Source: Armigeres subalbatus
Lineage: Eukaryota; Arthropoda; Insecta; Diptera; Culicidae
Direction: 5' to 3'
Length of the DNA stretch: 64,000 bases
Assembly (NCBI RefSeq): GCF_024139115.2
Contig: NC_085140.1
Coordinates: 229,926,352 to 229,990,351, forward strand
Positions 22,240 through 34,854 of this stretch are shown in pieces (the first letter of the stretch is position 1; every line of letters begins with the position of its first letter). The notes below the pieces were generated by a model. It was not told where the DNA came from. It worked only from the letters and a program-made list of their open reading frames with translations, and ran no database searches. The translations under genes and the position numbers were made by a program.

Positions 22240-25200
22240 CATTTAGTAGAATCAGATGAGGAAGAGGGCACGGCGGATCATGGAAGAAACAACACGCCGA
22301 ACTTCTTCAGGTTTTGAAACAGGGCTCCTCTGGAGAGCAGATGCGGTGGGGTTCCCGAAAGTTAATGGCGGTACGTCGTCTCCATTCACTCGAGTGAAAG
22401 TTAGGCCATGATGAAATACTACTACATTCTGTTCGACAGCTGATTTGGGATTATGAGCTTAAAGGATACGCACATAAGACGACCATGCAGGAGCTAGACT
22501 TTATGGACCCAAAACGAACGTGGTTTCTCCCCTTGGGTGTCGTTAAAAACCCTAAAAAACCAACGAAAACACGGCTGATCTGGGATGCTGCAGCCAAATC
22601 CCACGGGGTATCCTTCAACTCAAGTCAAGTTTTTAAGGGACCCGATCTGTTGGAGCCGTTACTGTGTCGGTAGCAATTTGTGGAGACATAAGGTAGATGT
22701 TTCATCAAGTCTCTATATCGCTGGTAGATCGGTCCTCCCAACGCTTTCTCTGGCGTGATAGCCCTAAGGAACCCATTCAAACCGACGTGATGGATGTAGT
22801 CACATTTGGGTCCACACCACATGCTCGCCCACATCTGCTCAATATATTAAGAACAGGAACGCCCAAGAATTTGCAACAGAGTTCCTCCGCGCTGCAACTG
22901 TTATCATAAAAAAACATTATGTAGATGACTACCTGGACAGTTTTAGAACCGTCCAGGAAGCCATAGACGTGACAAAGGAAGTCTTGTAAGTTCATTCTAA
23001 AGGGGGATTCGAATTAGGAAATTTCATGTCAAATTCAACGCAAGTTCTAGAAGGAATAGAGAAATTGCATAGTGAAAAGGGAAAGGAGTTGCTGCTGTTA
23101 CGATGAGAAGCGGAATCGCTTCTTGGCATGAAATGGCTGCCAAACGATGATACTTTCATCTTTACCTTTGATATGCGCAGTGACCTAAACCCGATTTTGG
23201 AACATGACTACGTCCCTACCAAACGGGAAGTGTTGAAGGTGGTCATAAATCTTTTTAGCCCGTTAGCCTTGTTATCATTTTTCTTGGTACATAGCAAAGC
23301 TCTTATCCAAGACATTTGGGCGGCGGGCATTACATGGGACGAAATAATCGGATAACAGTTGTGCGTACGGTGGCGGCAGTGGATCAACTTGTTTCCAGAT
23401 TTACGCAATCTTCGAATACTGCGTTGCTGGTTCCCAGAATCACTCCCGAAGGAACATAAACTGGAAATGAGGTTCAAGTTGCTTTGGTTATTGCTAAAAC
23501 GAATAGCTTCAAAAAAGACGGTGTCCACTCCTCGGCTTGAACTGAAGGCGGATGTTCTGTGGGGGTACATTTGGTGGAGGCGATTCAAAACCACCCAAGC
23601 TTCCTACTGCACGGAAAATTCTGTGGAGCGATTCGACAACAGTTTTGGCGTGGATTCAATCAGACCATCGCCGGTATCAAAAATTCGTCGCAATACGCAT
23701 TGGTGAAATTTTTACGGCAAGCAGTCCAGAAGAATGACGTTGGGTACCTTCCGAAATGAATGTCGTTGATAAAGCTACCAAATGGCATAATGGGCCAAAC
23801 TACAATTAAAATATTCCCTGCGGCCCCCGTTCCTGCAAAAGCCAGAGACACACTGGCCAAAACCTCCCCAATCCTTCACTTCAAAGAAGGAATTGCGTCC
23901 AAATCAGGTTCACTGGTTGTCTGTTCCACTAGTTGTCTACCACAAGATTCAGCAAGTGGACCACGCTCCACTGTATGATGGCTTACGTGTATCGGTTTAT
24001 AATCAATCTTCGACGAAAGCAATGTAGCCAAAATACCGAAACAGGATTATTGAATCAAGATGAGCTGAAGAAAGCCGAAGAAAGTCTTTGGCGAATGGCA
24101 CCAGAAGCGAATGGCTCCAGAAGCGCGACACAGTATTGTAAAGAAGTCAAGCTCAATCTGCAAATCATGTCCATATATGGACAACCAATGAATTTTCAGA
24201 ATGCGAGGTCGTATTGCAGCATGCCCCTTTGCGTCCTTTGAGGTTAAGTTACCTTGTATTCTGCCGAGAAATCATCGTATCACGCATCGTGGAGACGGTG
24301 GTGAATGAATTAAGACAACGGTTCGATATTGCAAAAATCAGAGCCTTGGTAGAAAAAATAGAAAAAAGTGCTTGATCTGCCTCATAAAGAAGGCATCCTG
24401 TCGTGCACCGCTTATGGCTCCATTATCGCCTTATTTATCGCAGGCTTACATCAAACCATTTACGGAGGTCGACCTCGATTACTTCGGTCCTATATTGGTA
24501 AAAGTTGGGAGATCCCAAGTGAAACGCTGGGTAGCACTTTTTACCTGTTTGTCAATCAGGGCGGTCCATTTAGAGGTCGTCCATAGTCTGAATATAAAAT
24601 CATGCATCATTGCAGTTCGTATGTTTGTCGCTCGACGTGGGCCACAAGCTGAAGTGTACAGCGACAACGGAACATGTTTCCATGGAGGCAATAGGCAGTT
24701 GAAAGAACAAATAAGGACCACCAGTGAAGAGATGGCGCCAACCTTTACTAGCGCTCACACCCGTTGGATTTGGACGACTAGTTCGTTCCGTTAAGTCAGC
24801 CGTTTTTCTAGAATCGCCCAGGAAACCAGATGATGAATCGCTAACATACGTTCCGCTTGAATCAGCTGACAAGACAATGAGGTTCTGACACCAAACCACT
24901 TTTTGCTTGGCTGTTCAAGCGGGTTCAAAATATTTTCTACGGAACCAATGGATGTTGGGTTTACTCTCCGAAGCAGCTGGAAGCTAGAGCAGTACATAAT
25001 GGACCAATTCTGGCGACGCTGGATTAAAGAGTACCTTCCGGTGATAACGAGAAGATGCAAATGGTTTACGGAGTGTGAAGACATAAAGATTGGCGATATA
25101 GTTATGATAGTCGGAGAGTCAATGAGGAATACGTGGACATGTGGAACTGTAGAAGAAGAGTTTCTGGGTAAAGACGCCAAGCTTTGGTGCGTATACAGCA

Positions 25201-25440
25201 ACCGGTGTGCTACGTAGTCCAGCAGTGAAACTAGCCGTGCTGGACATCTTGGAGACAAGGAAACCTGGATGCGTAGGCAATGCAGATATAGAAGATCCGG
25301 ATCAACACCAGGATTTATGGGAGGGGGTATGTAGCGATGGAGTCCCTCGTAGCAGCGACGCTTGCCTAATGAACGCGGCGAATAGCTGTCAAGAAACGAA
25401 ATGTCAACCTGACGGACGAACTGACACGGAATGAAGCGGA
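22240..25440 (+). pseudogene. Decayed BEL/Pao retrotransposon pol region
   Basis: This is a remnant of a BEL/Pao pol polyprotein in several frames. Seen in order: a segment before the reverse transcriptase (about 22250-22480); RT start with WFLPLGVVKNPKK and RLIWDAA (22485-22670); RT active site YVDDYLDSF near 22918; a Pao-family segment with MKWLP and YVPTKREVLK (23128-23355), WRQWINLFPDL (about 23365) and STPRLELKA (about 23530); an RNase H-like SDSTTVLAWI (about 23630); integrase with DLDYFGP (about 24470) and YSDNGTCF (about 24655); and a C-terminal DUF5641-like part (24903-25217). Many frameshifts and stops, loss of gag and protease, and no visible LTR pair show it is inactive. Open frames on the opposite strand here are shadows. 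Confidence 0.9.
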
Positions 25441-25608
25441 GCGAATGAATAAAAACTTTGTTTTGATGATTTGTTAATATCATTTCATATGCTTTAAGCT
25501 TCTATTGTTTTTGCGTTAAATTTAGAAATCAGTTAATTACTGTGTCTACTCAAATATTCATGTAATTGCGCCTGGTAGATTACTAATTATATTATCATAT
25601 TACCTTAA

Positions 25609-25724
25609 CCCTCGAGGACTCGCACCGTTGTAAAAAGTACAACACTACCTAAAAAAGCTCGTATGTCGTACACAACGGAGGCTAGACTGTATAAGTAATT
25701 CAGGACTAAGCAAGTCCCGGAAGG
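25609..25724. mobile_element. 116-bp TTAA-flanked element
   Basis: TTAA at 25605-25608 and 25725-25728 encloses ends CCCTCGAGGACTCGC and, in reverse complement, CCTTCCGGGACTTGC (11 of 15 matching). Like the element at 1015-1143 it looks like a piggyBac-type MITE, though the inner sequences differ. Confidence 0.6.
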
Positions 25725-27644
25725 TTAACCTATAGTGGAAAACTACTCATAAGCATTCCTAGGACTTTGCCTAGACGCAGATATCCTATAAAGTTAGGGC
25801 ACAGAAGCTCAAACCTCGATGATACCCGACATTTACGAATTGGTTCACCAACATTTGTAAGTAGGTTTCCCTGTCAATAATTCGCCAAATAATCGTAATA
25901 AATTTACAGCTGAAAGCTGACTAATGACTACACAGATAAAAATATGTTGTGATTTTAAATGTATTTTAAGGCACATATTTGGAGCATGCAAATAAACGTA
26001 ACTTTCAATCGATCTCACTATACTTTTAAATCGAAATAAATTTAAACGGTGCTTGCTTGTAAAATTCAATCAAATTTAATAGAATATCAAATGTTATTTC
26101 GTTTGATGGGATGAGCTGCTATTTTACACGTCGTTGAATTTTCAAAATTATTTGCTGTGTATCTACTGCAATACGGAGTTTGCTCTCAGGAGTTTGGCCG
26201 AATATCCCCCATATGTTGCCTCAATTAATTACCATTGTAATAGTTTTATAGTGAGCAGGTAGCTCATCACATGCTGACTTCCATTCAGTCTCTTTCCTGA
26301 CCGACCGTCAACTGGTGCAGACGTACAAGCAGGGCCGGATTTATGGGGGGAGCCGGGGGGTGGGAGGGTTGGCGTGGCGTGTTATACTTTGCATAACAGT
26401 TTTAGATAAAAAAAATTGTTAACACATTAATTTAAACGGATATGTTGACGGATCTACCATGAAACTCTGGTCCATCATTTGAAAACGTCTGCTCTCGGTC
26501 CTCGACACGGTTGTAACTGTTAAATTGTTTAGAAGGCGCGTTCAACATTTGCACTTTTTCATTCTTCCCTCAGGGAACCATTTTGCAATTGTCCTTCAAT
26601 TCCGATGCACAATGAAAATGAAAGCGAACAGTTTTGAATAAAAATATGAATAGTTGATAGAACAAAAGCTACCGGCATGGCGTTTGGCTGCGAATTTGCA
26701 TCGTCGAACAATCGTACCACAATTGCTCGGATTTGCGTTGCACTTTCCCCGGAAAACGGACCATGACACTTGCTTTCGCCTTTGACACGGGGGGATAAGA
26801 AACAGCGGATGGCAAAATCGCGAAAAATAACAGAAGGTTAAGTACCGTCTTCAACCGTCAAGCAGCATAGCAGGATTTCAATAGCCATGGATATATAGCT
26901 GAAGAAAGATCGCATAAATCCGGCCAATTGTCGTTTGCAGTCTACCGGAAATGAATTTTATTTATTGGAGGAAGTTATGCATATTCCATTCTAAGTACCA
27001 TTGAGGTTGAATAAAAACCATTTTGAACGGTCTGTTCAATCGAACATTCCAGCAGCAACAGCTGCATTGTCTTCCCATTGATATTTAACCCAGCATTCAA
27101 ATTTGCTCGAACAATTGGGTTCTGAATTTGCATAAAAATCAACTAAGGTCTAACCATTTAGATTTGAAAAAAATCTATTTCACTAGATTGTGGCAAATTC
27201 TTTTGTAGAACTCGCGTGTTAGCATAAAGAAGCGACTTTATTTCTCTGTTTTGTGATGGAGCGAATATATGTTCAGTGAGATGGAAATCGGAACAGTTCC
27301 CCTATATCTTAATTATCACATATAAAATGAATGTCATGTGATGACGCGGTCATCGCTAAGTGAATGAATTCCGGATCAATAAATATGTCGCTCACAGACT
27401 CTTATATATCGCCACCTATGTGTTTCAAATCCGTTTAGGCTTTTAGTTTCATCTACAATAGTGCTCTTGTGTGAATGACATCTTTTCAGACAGTTTTCAA
27501 AATCTAAGAGGTTTTGTCTGATGAGGTGTCCCTGCCAACTATTTCAATCTTTGAGTGGATACACCTACCTATACAAACAGCAGCTGTTGTTGATAGTGTC
27601 ATGTGTGTAAGGATTAAGTTTATTATCCGCGGGAAAGTACTTAC
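25725..27644. other. Intronic sequence; possible short secreted-peptide frame
   Basis: A minus-strand frame at 26669-26854 reads KTVLNLLLFFAILPSAVSYP, which resembles a signal peptide, but it lacks an ATG and is preceded by an in-frame stop. A G-rich GGGGGGAGCCGGGGGG near 26345 lies in a CAGGGCCGGATTTATG context of the kind seen at transposon ends. Nothing further is recognised. Confidence 0.3.
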
Positions 27645-27787
27645 CTCCGGTGTCGGTGCCATATGTTGAACACGATGAGCGCTAACGCCACCAGAATGCC
27701 ACAGCTAGAGACGGTGCTCATGCAGATGAAAAGCGGCAATGAAACGGTTCTCAGCACCCGGCGCACGATTGTCCTGTCTTGTGGAAC
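27645..27787 (-). CDS. GABA-B-R1: GABA-B receptor 1 exon: linker and TM1
   Basis: This 143-bp exon follows an ATCCACTCCAG acceptor and reads VPQDRTIVRRVLRTVSLP. A hydrophobic TM1 follows (LFICMSTVSSCGILVALAL), then FNIWHRHR and a split Arg codon at the GTAAGT donor (phase 2). The flytrap domain is joined directly to TM1 with no cysteine-rich domain, which separates GABA-B from metabotropic glutamate receptors. The split Arg is completed exactly by the exon at 10918-11041, over 16.6 kb away. Confidence 0.95.
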
Positions 27788-29415
27788 CTGGAGTGGATGG
27801 GACGATATGAGGATGAGCAATAAGAAAGGGTGGAAATTCCTGCACCAGTTGTTTCTAGTATTGCATTCATATAGGATTTTTAATAACAGGTTGTATTTTG
27901 TTCTCAAATGTTTTCTTTTGCAGGTATTACTAAGAGCAAATTTCACGCTTTTCTATTCTTATTATGAAAACGCAGGAAATGCTCTCAATCCGAAATACGC
28001 AGGCAGCTTTGAAACGGTTTCATGAATCAAACCACTTCTGGAACGATTATCTTCAAGCACAGAAGTTTTGGTACCTACTTATATCTGGATGGAGCCGTAC
28101 CACTCCCATCACGATAGTGAAATTTCAAGCAAGATAATTTCGCTTGGAAACTTATCTCATTTACTGCACTTTCGCAGTCGTTCTACGACCACGCAACTAG
28201 CTCATACGAGACTCATTGAACTGTTCCTGGAATCTGGAGCAATTCATTCCCAAGGATATACGGATTTTGGTATTGGCACTATATCTGCAGCTAACGATAC
28301 TAGAAAGAACTTGAGAAGCATTGCTTGCAGCAGCGTCAGCTCAGTCCTTCCAGGATGCCTCTACCGCACCACGAATCTGCGAGGGAGTGTGATCTTCTAG
28401 ATGCTGCAATTATCCGAATCCCCTTTGCGCAGTTATAGACTGCACTGCTGGCGGAAAACTTTCCCAGCTTCATTGGAGTTGAGACTTTCTTGGAACGATA
28501 TTTTTCTATACCTACGCTTGACAGCAGCAGCAATTCTGCTACGCTCTGTGCTGTGAACGTTAGTGGTATGAAGATGCAATCGAAATATAAATCAGCTACG
28601 AACTATTTTTTATTATATCATCGTTATGTTTTGAAAATAGGAACAAGCAATCGGAATAGATCAATGTTTTAGAAATCCTGAAACGGCTAACTTCGAATTT
28701 AATTTTCGGTGATTGGAAATTGTGCTTCTTATGAGAGAGTTGTTAGTGAAAAGAGCTTAGTACACTGGATTCTGATTTTACACAATTTACATTTTCTTAA
28801 TTTTGCATTTATCCAAAAAAATTAACGTATATTTATTATCATGCGATTTTTCTTTGATTTATTCAGGATGTTTGTAACATGTTGCAAAGAATTTGATGGT
28901 AAATTGCAGTCGAACGATCAAAAATACGAGTGAAAAAAGTCGTGTAAAAAAGTCGTGTAAAAAAGTCGTCGGTACTTTTAAATTTTTGAATACTATTTCG
29001 CTCTACGCAAATAGCATGAAAGTTTAAAAAATCTTTTTTCCTGTGAAATATCATCTTTATTATATTTTACATTCAAACTTTATTATTATCATTATAATTC
29101 TTGCAAAGCTTCATTAATAAAGCACTGATTATTATTCTTAATTCACATTAATCATAATGTTACTTACACCACTGCTTATAAATGATGATAAGTGAGTTAA
29201 AATCACATCGGCTAAGATTACGTCCAATTAATGCTCTATTGTTATTTAAATTATGACTGTATATATATTATCAAGATCGCCCGACTGGTACAAGGCTGTG
29301 GTGTAAGATGTGATTGGTATAACATTGAACATTGTATTCTGTTGACGATGGAATAGACAAACTCCCTAGAATTTACCCTGCCAACCTTAAACATTCCTCA
29401 CACTTTAATAGTTAC
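27788..29415. other. Receptor intron without recognisable transposon
   Basis: This 1628-bp intron has a less AT-biased centre (28040-28600) with open frames on both strands and no known domain. Near 28930 is a short tandem of GTGTAAAAAAGTC. It is one of only two introns without an identified mobile element. Confidence 0.45.
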
Positions 29416-29565
29416 CTTTCCGCCGTCCCATTTTTCCTTGTCGAACCAGGTGAGATTGTCGGCCTGTGTGTCGTAGTATCCTAATTTATAGTATTGCCCG
29501 TCAATCATCTGCTCTATTTGTGTTAGAGCTATGCGATCACCTTGCGAACTGAACGCCACCCATCC
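29416..29565 (-). CDS. GABA-B-R1: GABA-B receptor 1 exon: end of venus-flytrap domain
   Basis: This exon of 50 codons lies in phase 0, from a CTTCCAG acceptor to a GTAAC donor. It reads GWVAFSSQGDRIAL, QIEQMIDG, YYKLGYYDTQ, and ends WDGGK. This is the last part of the lobe 2 fold of the ligand-binding domain and leads straight into VPQDR of the TM1 exon. It is complete and undisturbed. The 1628-bp intron to the next exon is free of recognisable transposons. Confidence 0.94.
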
Positions 29566-30234
29566 CTGGAAGATGAGAAGAGAAGCAAAAGAAAGGTGAT
29601 TGATTTAAAATGATAAGCTAGTGCTGTTGTTTCATGCTAGTGGCAAGTGAAATGTGTCAGTTTTTTACGATGAGACATGTAGGCTTTGACATGTAGATAG
29701 GATTACCGAAAATGAGATCTTTTTGGGAAAAAATACAAAATCATTGCGGCAGCTTTGATTCTCCAATAGCAATTGGTCGATCATGCCGACACTTATTTAA
29801 TTATTCAGTATCCTTCTAACGTTCATTAATTAGAATCTTTATTACTTATTTGAATATTGTGGCAAAACAACGCTATTAGTGCCTAAGAAAGTTTGCGACA
29901 TCCCCAATATGTTTTCGATTAAGCCAAGAACAAACACATTGTATTCTAATTGAGTCTATCTGTAGCCTTCATTACACAATCCCGACCAATTATTTCTTAT
30001 TAGAATAGAAAAACAAAGATTAAATACAATTAATTGCATATTATTCGGCAACTCGGCCGTACGAAAACCATTTTTTGTTATATATCTTGGATGCGCATAT
30101 GCACAGCACATGTTTCGAAATGGACAAATTGATATGACATTTGCGAAAAAGAATCCACGTGTAGGGCAATCAAACTCATCAAATGCTTTAGCCAAGCAAG
30201 CCGATTTACAATGATATGGAAATGCCAATATCAT

Positions 30235-30650
30235 CTTCCAAACAAGAAGCAAGAAGGAAGAAAAAAATGAAGAAGGAAGAAGGAAAAAGGAAGAAAGAAG
30301 AAGGAAGAAAAAAGAAGGAAGAAAAAAGAAAAAGAAGGAAGAAGGAAAAAGAAAGAAGGAAGAAGAAAGTAGGAAGAAAGAAGAAATAAGAAGGCAGAAG
30401 GAAGAAGAAAGAAGGAAGAAGATAATGGAAAGGAAACAAGGAGGAAGGAAGCAGGAAGAAGTAAAACAAAATTAAGGATGAAGGAGAAAGAAAAATGATG
30501 AAGCCCGAAGGAAGAGAGGAAAGGAAGAAGGAAAAAGAGAAAAGAAAGAAAAAAGAAGGAAGAAAAAAATAAATCAGAAAGAGAAAAGAAGAAGGAAGAG
30601 TAAAAAAGCTCAGACAGTCTGTGTCTGTGAAAGAAGGAAAATGGAACTGA
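30235..30650. repeat. GAAGAAGGAA purine-rich tract
   Basis: About 415 bp of almost pure A/G on the plus strand (GGAAGAAGAAAGAAGG words). The long Ser/Phe/Leu-rich frames on the opposite strand are a by-product of this composition. A TTCTCACTTCTC tract and GGCCATTCGGCCTAATGACC follow at 30650-30720. Confidence 0.9.
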
Positions 30651-31021
30651 CTTCTCACTTCTCATTCCTCTTTTCTCACTTTTCACTTCCAATGCTTAAT
30701 GGCCATTCGGCCTAATGACCTTCGAACTAATGGTCTGACACCGTTTTCCATAGCAGCGGACTGTGGTAGAACATTTTTCTGTCTGGTTTGCAACATATGC
30801 ACATAATCTACAGATCACCGGTTGCTGGAATGTTCCCGCATCATTGCACACCTCGACACTCGGTAGACATTGACCTTACTGTATGATGGCTCAGGAATAG
30901 CCTGACCGGTACGTCCAATTGACCTTTCCCGTCAAAAATTGTATCTCGTTTCATTGTCTCAGTCGATTTTTTGGCTTATTTAAGGTCAACTTTCCCGAAG
31001 AACCCATACTTTTTGAAGTCT

Positions 31022-31300
31022 CTTCTTCTTCTTATTGGCATTACATCCCCCACTGAGACATTGCCGCCTCGCTGCTTAGTGTTCATTCAGCACTTCCACA
31101 GTTATTAACCGCAAGGTTTCTAAAGCCAAGTTGCCATTTTTGCATTCGTATATCATGAGGCTAACACGATGATACCTTTATGCCCAGGGAAGTCGAGACA
31201 ATTTTCAAACCGATAATTGCCTAGACCGGCACCGGGAATCGAACCCAGCCACCCTCAGCATGGTCTTGCTTTATAGCCGCGCATCTAACTATTTAAAAAA
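31022..31300 (-). repeat. Feilai-like tRNA-derived SINE
   Basis: In reverse complement it reads GGCTATAAAGCAAGACCATG, then the B box GGGTTCGATTCCCGG, then TGCCGGTCTAGGCAATTATC and TTGTCTCGACTTCCCTGGGC, ending in an AAGAAGAAGAAG tail. The tRNA-like head plus this body is what I recall for Feilai from Aedes. Diverged relatives are at 46025, 47105, 55640 and 61540. Confidence 0.8.
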
Positions 31301-32938
31301 TCAAAAACCAAACTTGAAAAAGTGCTGCACGTGTGAACCGGCCTGCAAAAATTCAACCGATGTTTGTTCAAAGTCGGGCAAATGTTAGGCCAATCTTGAA
31401 AAACAGCATTTTTTAGATATTTTGTTTATTTTAAATACTTAGAGGCGTCAGAAAATATGGGTTCTTTAGGAAGACGGAAAAGGTCAATTTGAAAATGCGA
31501 TGGAGTCAATAATTCTAGATCACTTGGATCGTTCGAGAGGGCACATTTGGGGGTAAGTTCATAACAGCTTCAGCCTCAGCTAAAAATTTGTCATTTATTT
31601 AAAAGTCCATCTTGTCTCACCTGCGCACGGTGGCTAAAATCGTGTTTTCAGCGTGATTATTTATTAGTATCTTTATTATGTGATTTAGCGTAATGGCGTC
31701 TTCGAAACATTTTATCAGTAAGTCGATGCGCTTCGTTGGAGGTATTCAGCCTTATGATCAATCCCCCTAAAAGTGAGATGAAAAGTTTATTTTTTCCGCT
31801 TTACAACATGGAAGGTATATGTCTTCGCGAAAGTTGTAGCAAAAGTTCTCCTGAAAAACTTTGTCGAATACGTCAAGTTCGTAATTTCATTTCAATTGAA
31901 GATTTGTTGCTTTTCATGGGAACATGTTTTGAACATGTTCGATGTATAAGTATACAAGTATATGAAGACGCATGGAGACGCATGGTTCATCAACTACTTG
32001 GATAGTAGGAAACCGTTTTTGATGAAACATTCCTTACATTCGCTTACAACTCTACAGTTCAGGTATTTATTTAAAGTTTTTTTTTTTATTAGCTTTATTA
32101 AGGAGACTTGCAGCCCCAGGCTGGCTCGCCTCCGGTTATTTAAAGTTCATTACTTGTACTTTGTTATGCGTATAAGATTTACTGCCCCAATTTTCCCGTT
32201 ATCAAGTTGCAGGTAATTCAAATATGACTAACAAAACTCCAATAAAACTGTTATAACTTTCATTATTAACTTTCAAGTTTTTAGATCACAATAGCCACCA
32301 AACGGCGTATTTCAATTTTATCTAAAACTTTCTAGAACATGCAAAAAATGTAGAAATGAAAATGAAAAAGACATTGTCGGGGAGTTTCCTTCGCGCTACC
32401 CCAACAAGTAATTGGATTGTTCTTGACATCGGAAGGGTCCTTTCCAGCCTTGCTATATCCCATCTTAAATCCATTGGAAATGTTACGAGAAATTTTGCGG
32501 CTTCCGATGTATTTTAGCAATTAGGAAAGAGTTCAAGTAACAATTATTTAACAAACTCACATTTGGGTGATAAACGCGTTCTATTGATCGGAACTTCGTA
32601 GAATACACGGTCTATTGAGGATCTATTTTAGAAAATACAGTTCAATAATTGAATTTAATATAACAGAAACATAATGTTTATACCTGGTAAGTGATAATCG
32701 AAGTATATTTTATATGAATTCACGATTTCTAATTTCATTAGCTTAGTCACTACACGAGCGTTTCTAATTCTTCTCATAAAAATGTGTTACAATTGCTTCT
32801 TTCCCAGACTCTTATTTATTTCCTCCTACCCTGTCAATCATCTGTCATCAAGATGACACACCTTCAAATGCACGAGGCGTAAACGGTAATCCATCAACCC
32901 AGGGATGTAGTGTAGGGTGGTAGAACGAGCTTCTACTA
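31301..32938. other. Intronic sequence, little recognised
   Basis: No gene is supported. A piece near 32077-32142 (TTATTAAGGAGACTTGCAGC, CTGGCTCGCCTCC) resembles a retrotransposon 3' end but is too short to place. Confidence 0.4.
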
Positions 32939-33087
32939 CCGAACATATATGACGAAAAAAGTATTTTAAGGGGTTGTCAGCATAAAACGTAAAAAAAATC
33001 AAAACTATATTTCCGTTAGTTTTGGAGATTTTTTACGTTTTATGCAGACAACCCATTAAAATTATTTTTTTCATCATATCTGTTCGG
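32939..33087. repeat. 149-bp foldback element
   Basis: The left arm reads CCGAACATATATGACGAAAA, then GGGTTGTC.GCATAAAACG. The right arm in reverse complement reads CCGAACAGATATGATGAAAA, then GGGTTGTCTGCATAAAACG. Arms are about 60-65 bp with a short spacer. Confidence 0.75.
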
Positions 33088-33266
33088 TACTTGTTGTCTT
33101 CAAAGAAAGTGTTTCAGGAGATCTTTTATTGTGATTTTAAACCAAAACTGTTTGTATGACGCTGATGAACTGGCAGCAAGGCCCACTTTCGACGAGATTC
33201 AAACGAAAAAATAAAATAAATATGCAGCACTGCACGGTGTTATCTGTCACAAAATTGAGCTTGTTT

Positions 33267-33433
33267 TGTCGCTAGCACCAAATTGAAGTTCGGAAGTCGA
33301 TTTCCGCACTTCTGAACGCTTTTCCGACAATGTTTTGGTGGCAAACTCAAATTTTGTTCTGACGTTCATGATGTCGGAAGGAAGTTCGGAAGTAAAACGT
33401 CGGAAGTCGGAATTCAATTTAGTGCTGGCGACA
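33267..33433. mobile_element. 167-bp element with TGTCGC inverted ends
   Basis: The left end reads TGTCGCTAGCACCAAATTGA and the right end in reverse complement reads TGTCGCCAGCACTAAATTGA (18 of 20 matching), followed inward on both sides by AGTTCGGAAGTCG-like sequence. It is non-coding. Confidence 0.7.
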
Positions 33434-33479
33434 CAATACTACAACTTTTATGGAGAATCAAACCTTATATGTCTTTTTA

Positions 33480-34408
33480 ATCTTTCGTTTATTTCGGAGG
33501 CTCAATTGCCGTGAAGCGTTACGGAGCCGAAATAAAGTTTAACAATTAATTTCTTAAATCTTAGTTTTGGGGAACCGAAAGACTCGCATTTAGGGTGCTT
33601 AAGCAATTACGATGCTGATGTTCACATAGTTGACATTCTTGGCGATGTTTCACATCTGTAATGGGACAAAATTTTTTTTAGTAGACAACAATGAGAGGAA
33701 AACATACGAAAGGGGTTAACGACAGACATTGAAATGGACAACAAGAGGAAGACATTCGATATGGGGACCGACAGATAAGGGGGTGGGCAGACTAAGATCA
33801 CAATCTTACATCAGCAACTTTCACAAATTGGTGGACGAGGGACATGTATTCGAGATCAACAACAACCCGCCAACACTTCTCTAATAGGCTTTGGTTGTTT
33901 CGGACCCTGAGATGTTCAGTTAATGCAAAAATGGGGCCGCGATTCTCCTCGCACGCCCACACGACATGATCAATGTCCTGATAAACCTTGCCGCAAACAC
34001 AGAGATTGCTTTACGAGAGCCCCACACTGAAATGATGTGCGTTTAATTTGAAGTGATTGGACATTAGACGACACATGGTTCCTATATTCAATTTTTTGAA
34101 CCATGGACGCTTCGACACCTGCGGGCGAATTGAATACAGACATCTACCCAGCTCCCCATTTGTCCATTTCTGCTACCAGCTGATCATGGTTTCCTGACGA
34201 ATTAATTAGAAAAATTCATCGAAGGTGATTTGCCGATCGTAAATATCACCTTCCACGGCGCCCACCTTAGCCACAGAGTCGTTTTCTCGGGATCGAGCAA
34301 TAAGAAGGGACCCAAGCCATGGTGATTGTGAATGACCGTTTTGATAAAGCACTCAAAGCTTTCCGTATCCCGGTTAGAAAATACGCTGAGTGCTTTACAG
34401 GTTTCATT
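33480..34408 (-). pseudogene. I-clade-like LINE: RNase H end, C-terminal domain, 3' UTR
   Basis: Read on the minus strand from 34408: RSMKPVKHSAYF, then VPSYCSIPR (RNase H end), a frameshifted GDIYDRQITFDEFF region, CRLMSNHFKLNAHHFSVGL, and a Cys/His motif CVCGKVYQDIDHVVWACEE near 33940-33995. The 3' UTR ends near 33480 with a GGCTCCGTAACG / GAGCCTCCGAAATAA stem, typical of insect I-type LINE tails. This is the downstream part of the element that continues at 34855-35814 and 39654-41400. Frameshifts show it is inactive. Confidence 0.85.
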
Positions 34409-34416
34409 GACCGAAC

Positions 34417-34846
34417 CAGAGTGTAAAGTATTCGAAAATTTTTGGTGACGTCCACTTCCCTTCACTTGTCCGCTCACTTCCAGACACATTCATAGGCGGC
34501 TCTGGACTGTCAATATTCGATTGAATATTAGTCATTGAATATTTATGTACGTTCTACAAATCAATAAATTGTCTGAAATCTGAACAAGTTTTAAATAAGT
34601 AAAGTAATTTATCACATAGAACTGAATATCGGATTCATCCACGAGGCACTTTTAACGGTAAACATCAATATAAACAATGCTAATTATGTTTTTTCCTGCA
34701 CATAGTAAGCACATTCAGTGGCAGCCAAATTTATGAGTTGGTGGAGTAGTCGTCTGACTATGTCATTCTATGTTTTGAATAATCATGCGATGTTTGTCAA
34801 AATTCGGACTGAAATTGCTTCATGAGGATGAATATTTCATGCTCTG
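34417..34846 (-). mobile_element. 430-bp hAT-like MITE, copy 1, inside the LINE
   Basis: Ends are CAGAGTGTAAAGTATTCG and, in reverse complement, CAGAGCATGAAATATTCATC. It is flanked by 8-bp duplications GACCGAAC (34409-34416) and GACTGAAC (34847-34854), differing at one base. A second copy of exactly 430 bp lies at 41560-41989. CAGAG-starting ends with 8-bp duplications are typical of hAT elements. No transposase is encoded. Confidence 0.85.
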
Positions 34847-34854
34847 GACTGAAC

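Noticed and set aside
24791..25483. 230-codon minus-strand frame
   Set aside because: It is antisense to the BEL/Pao integrase C-terminal region, resembles no protein, and is a shadow.
26669..26854. Secreted peptide gene (signal-peptide-like KTVLNLLLFFAILPSAVS)
   Set aside because: There is no ATG and an in-frame stop lies immediately upstream. An upstream exon cannot be shown.
28068..28400. Plus-strand 110-codon frame in the clean receptor intron
   Set aside because: No family resemblance, and it competes with open frames on the other strand. Kept only as part of the intron description.
30206..30692. Two overlapping minus-strand frames of about 150 codons rich in Phe, Ser and Leu
   Set aside because: They are translations of the GAAGAAGGAA purine tract and lack any other coding sign.
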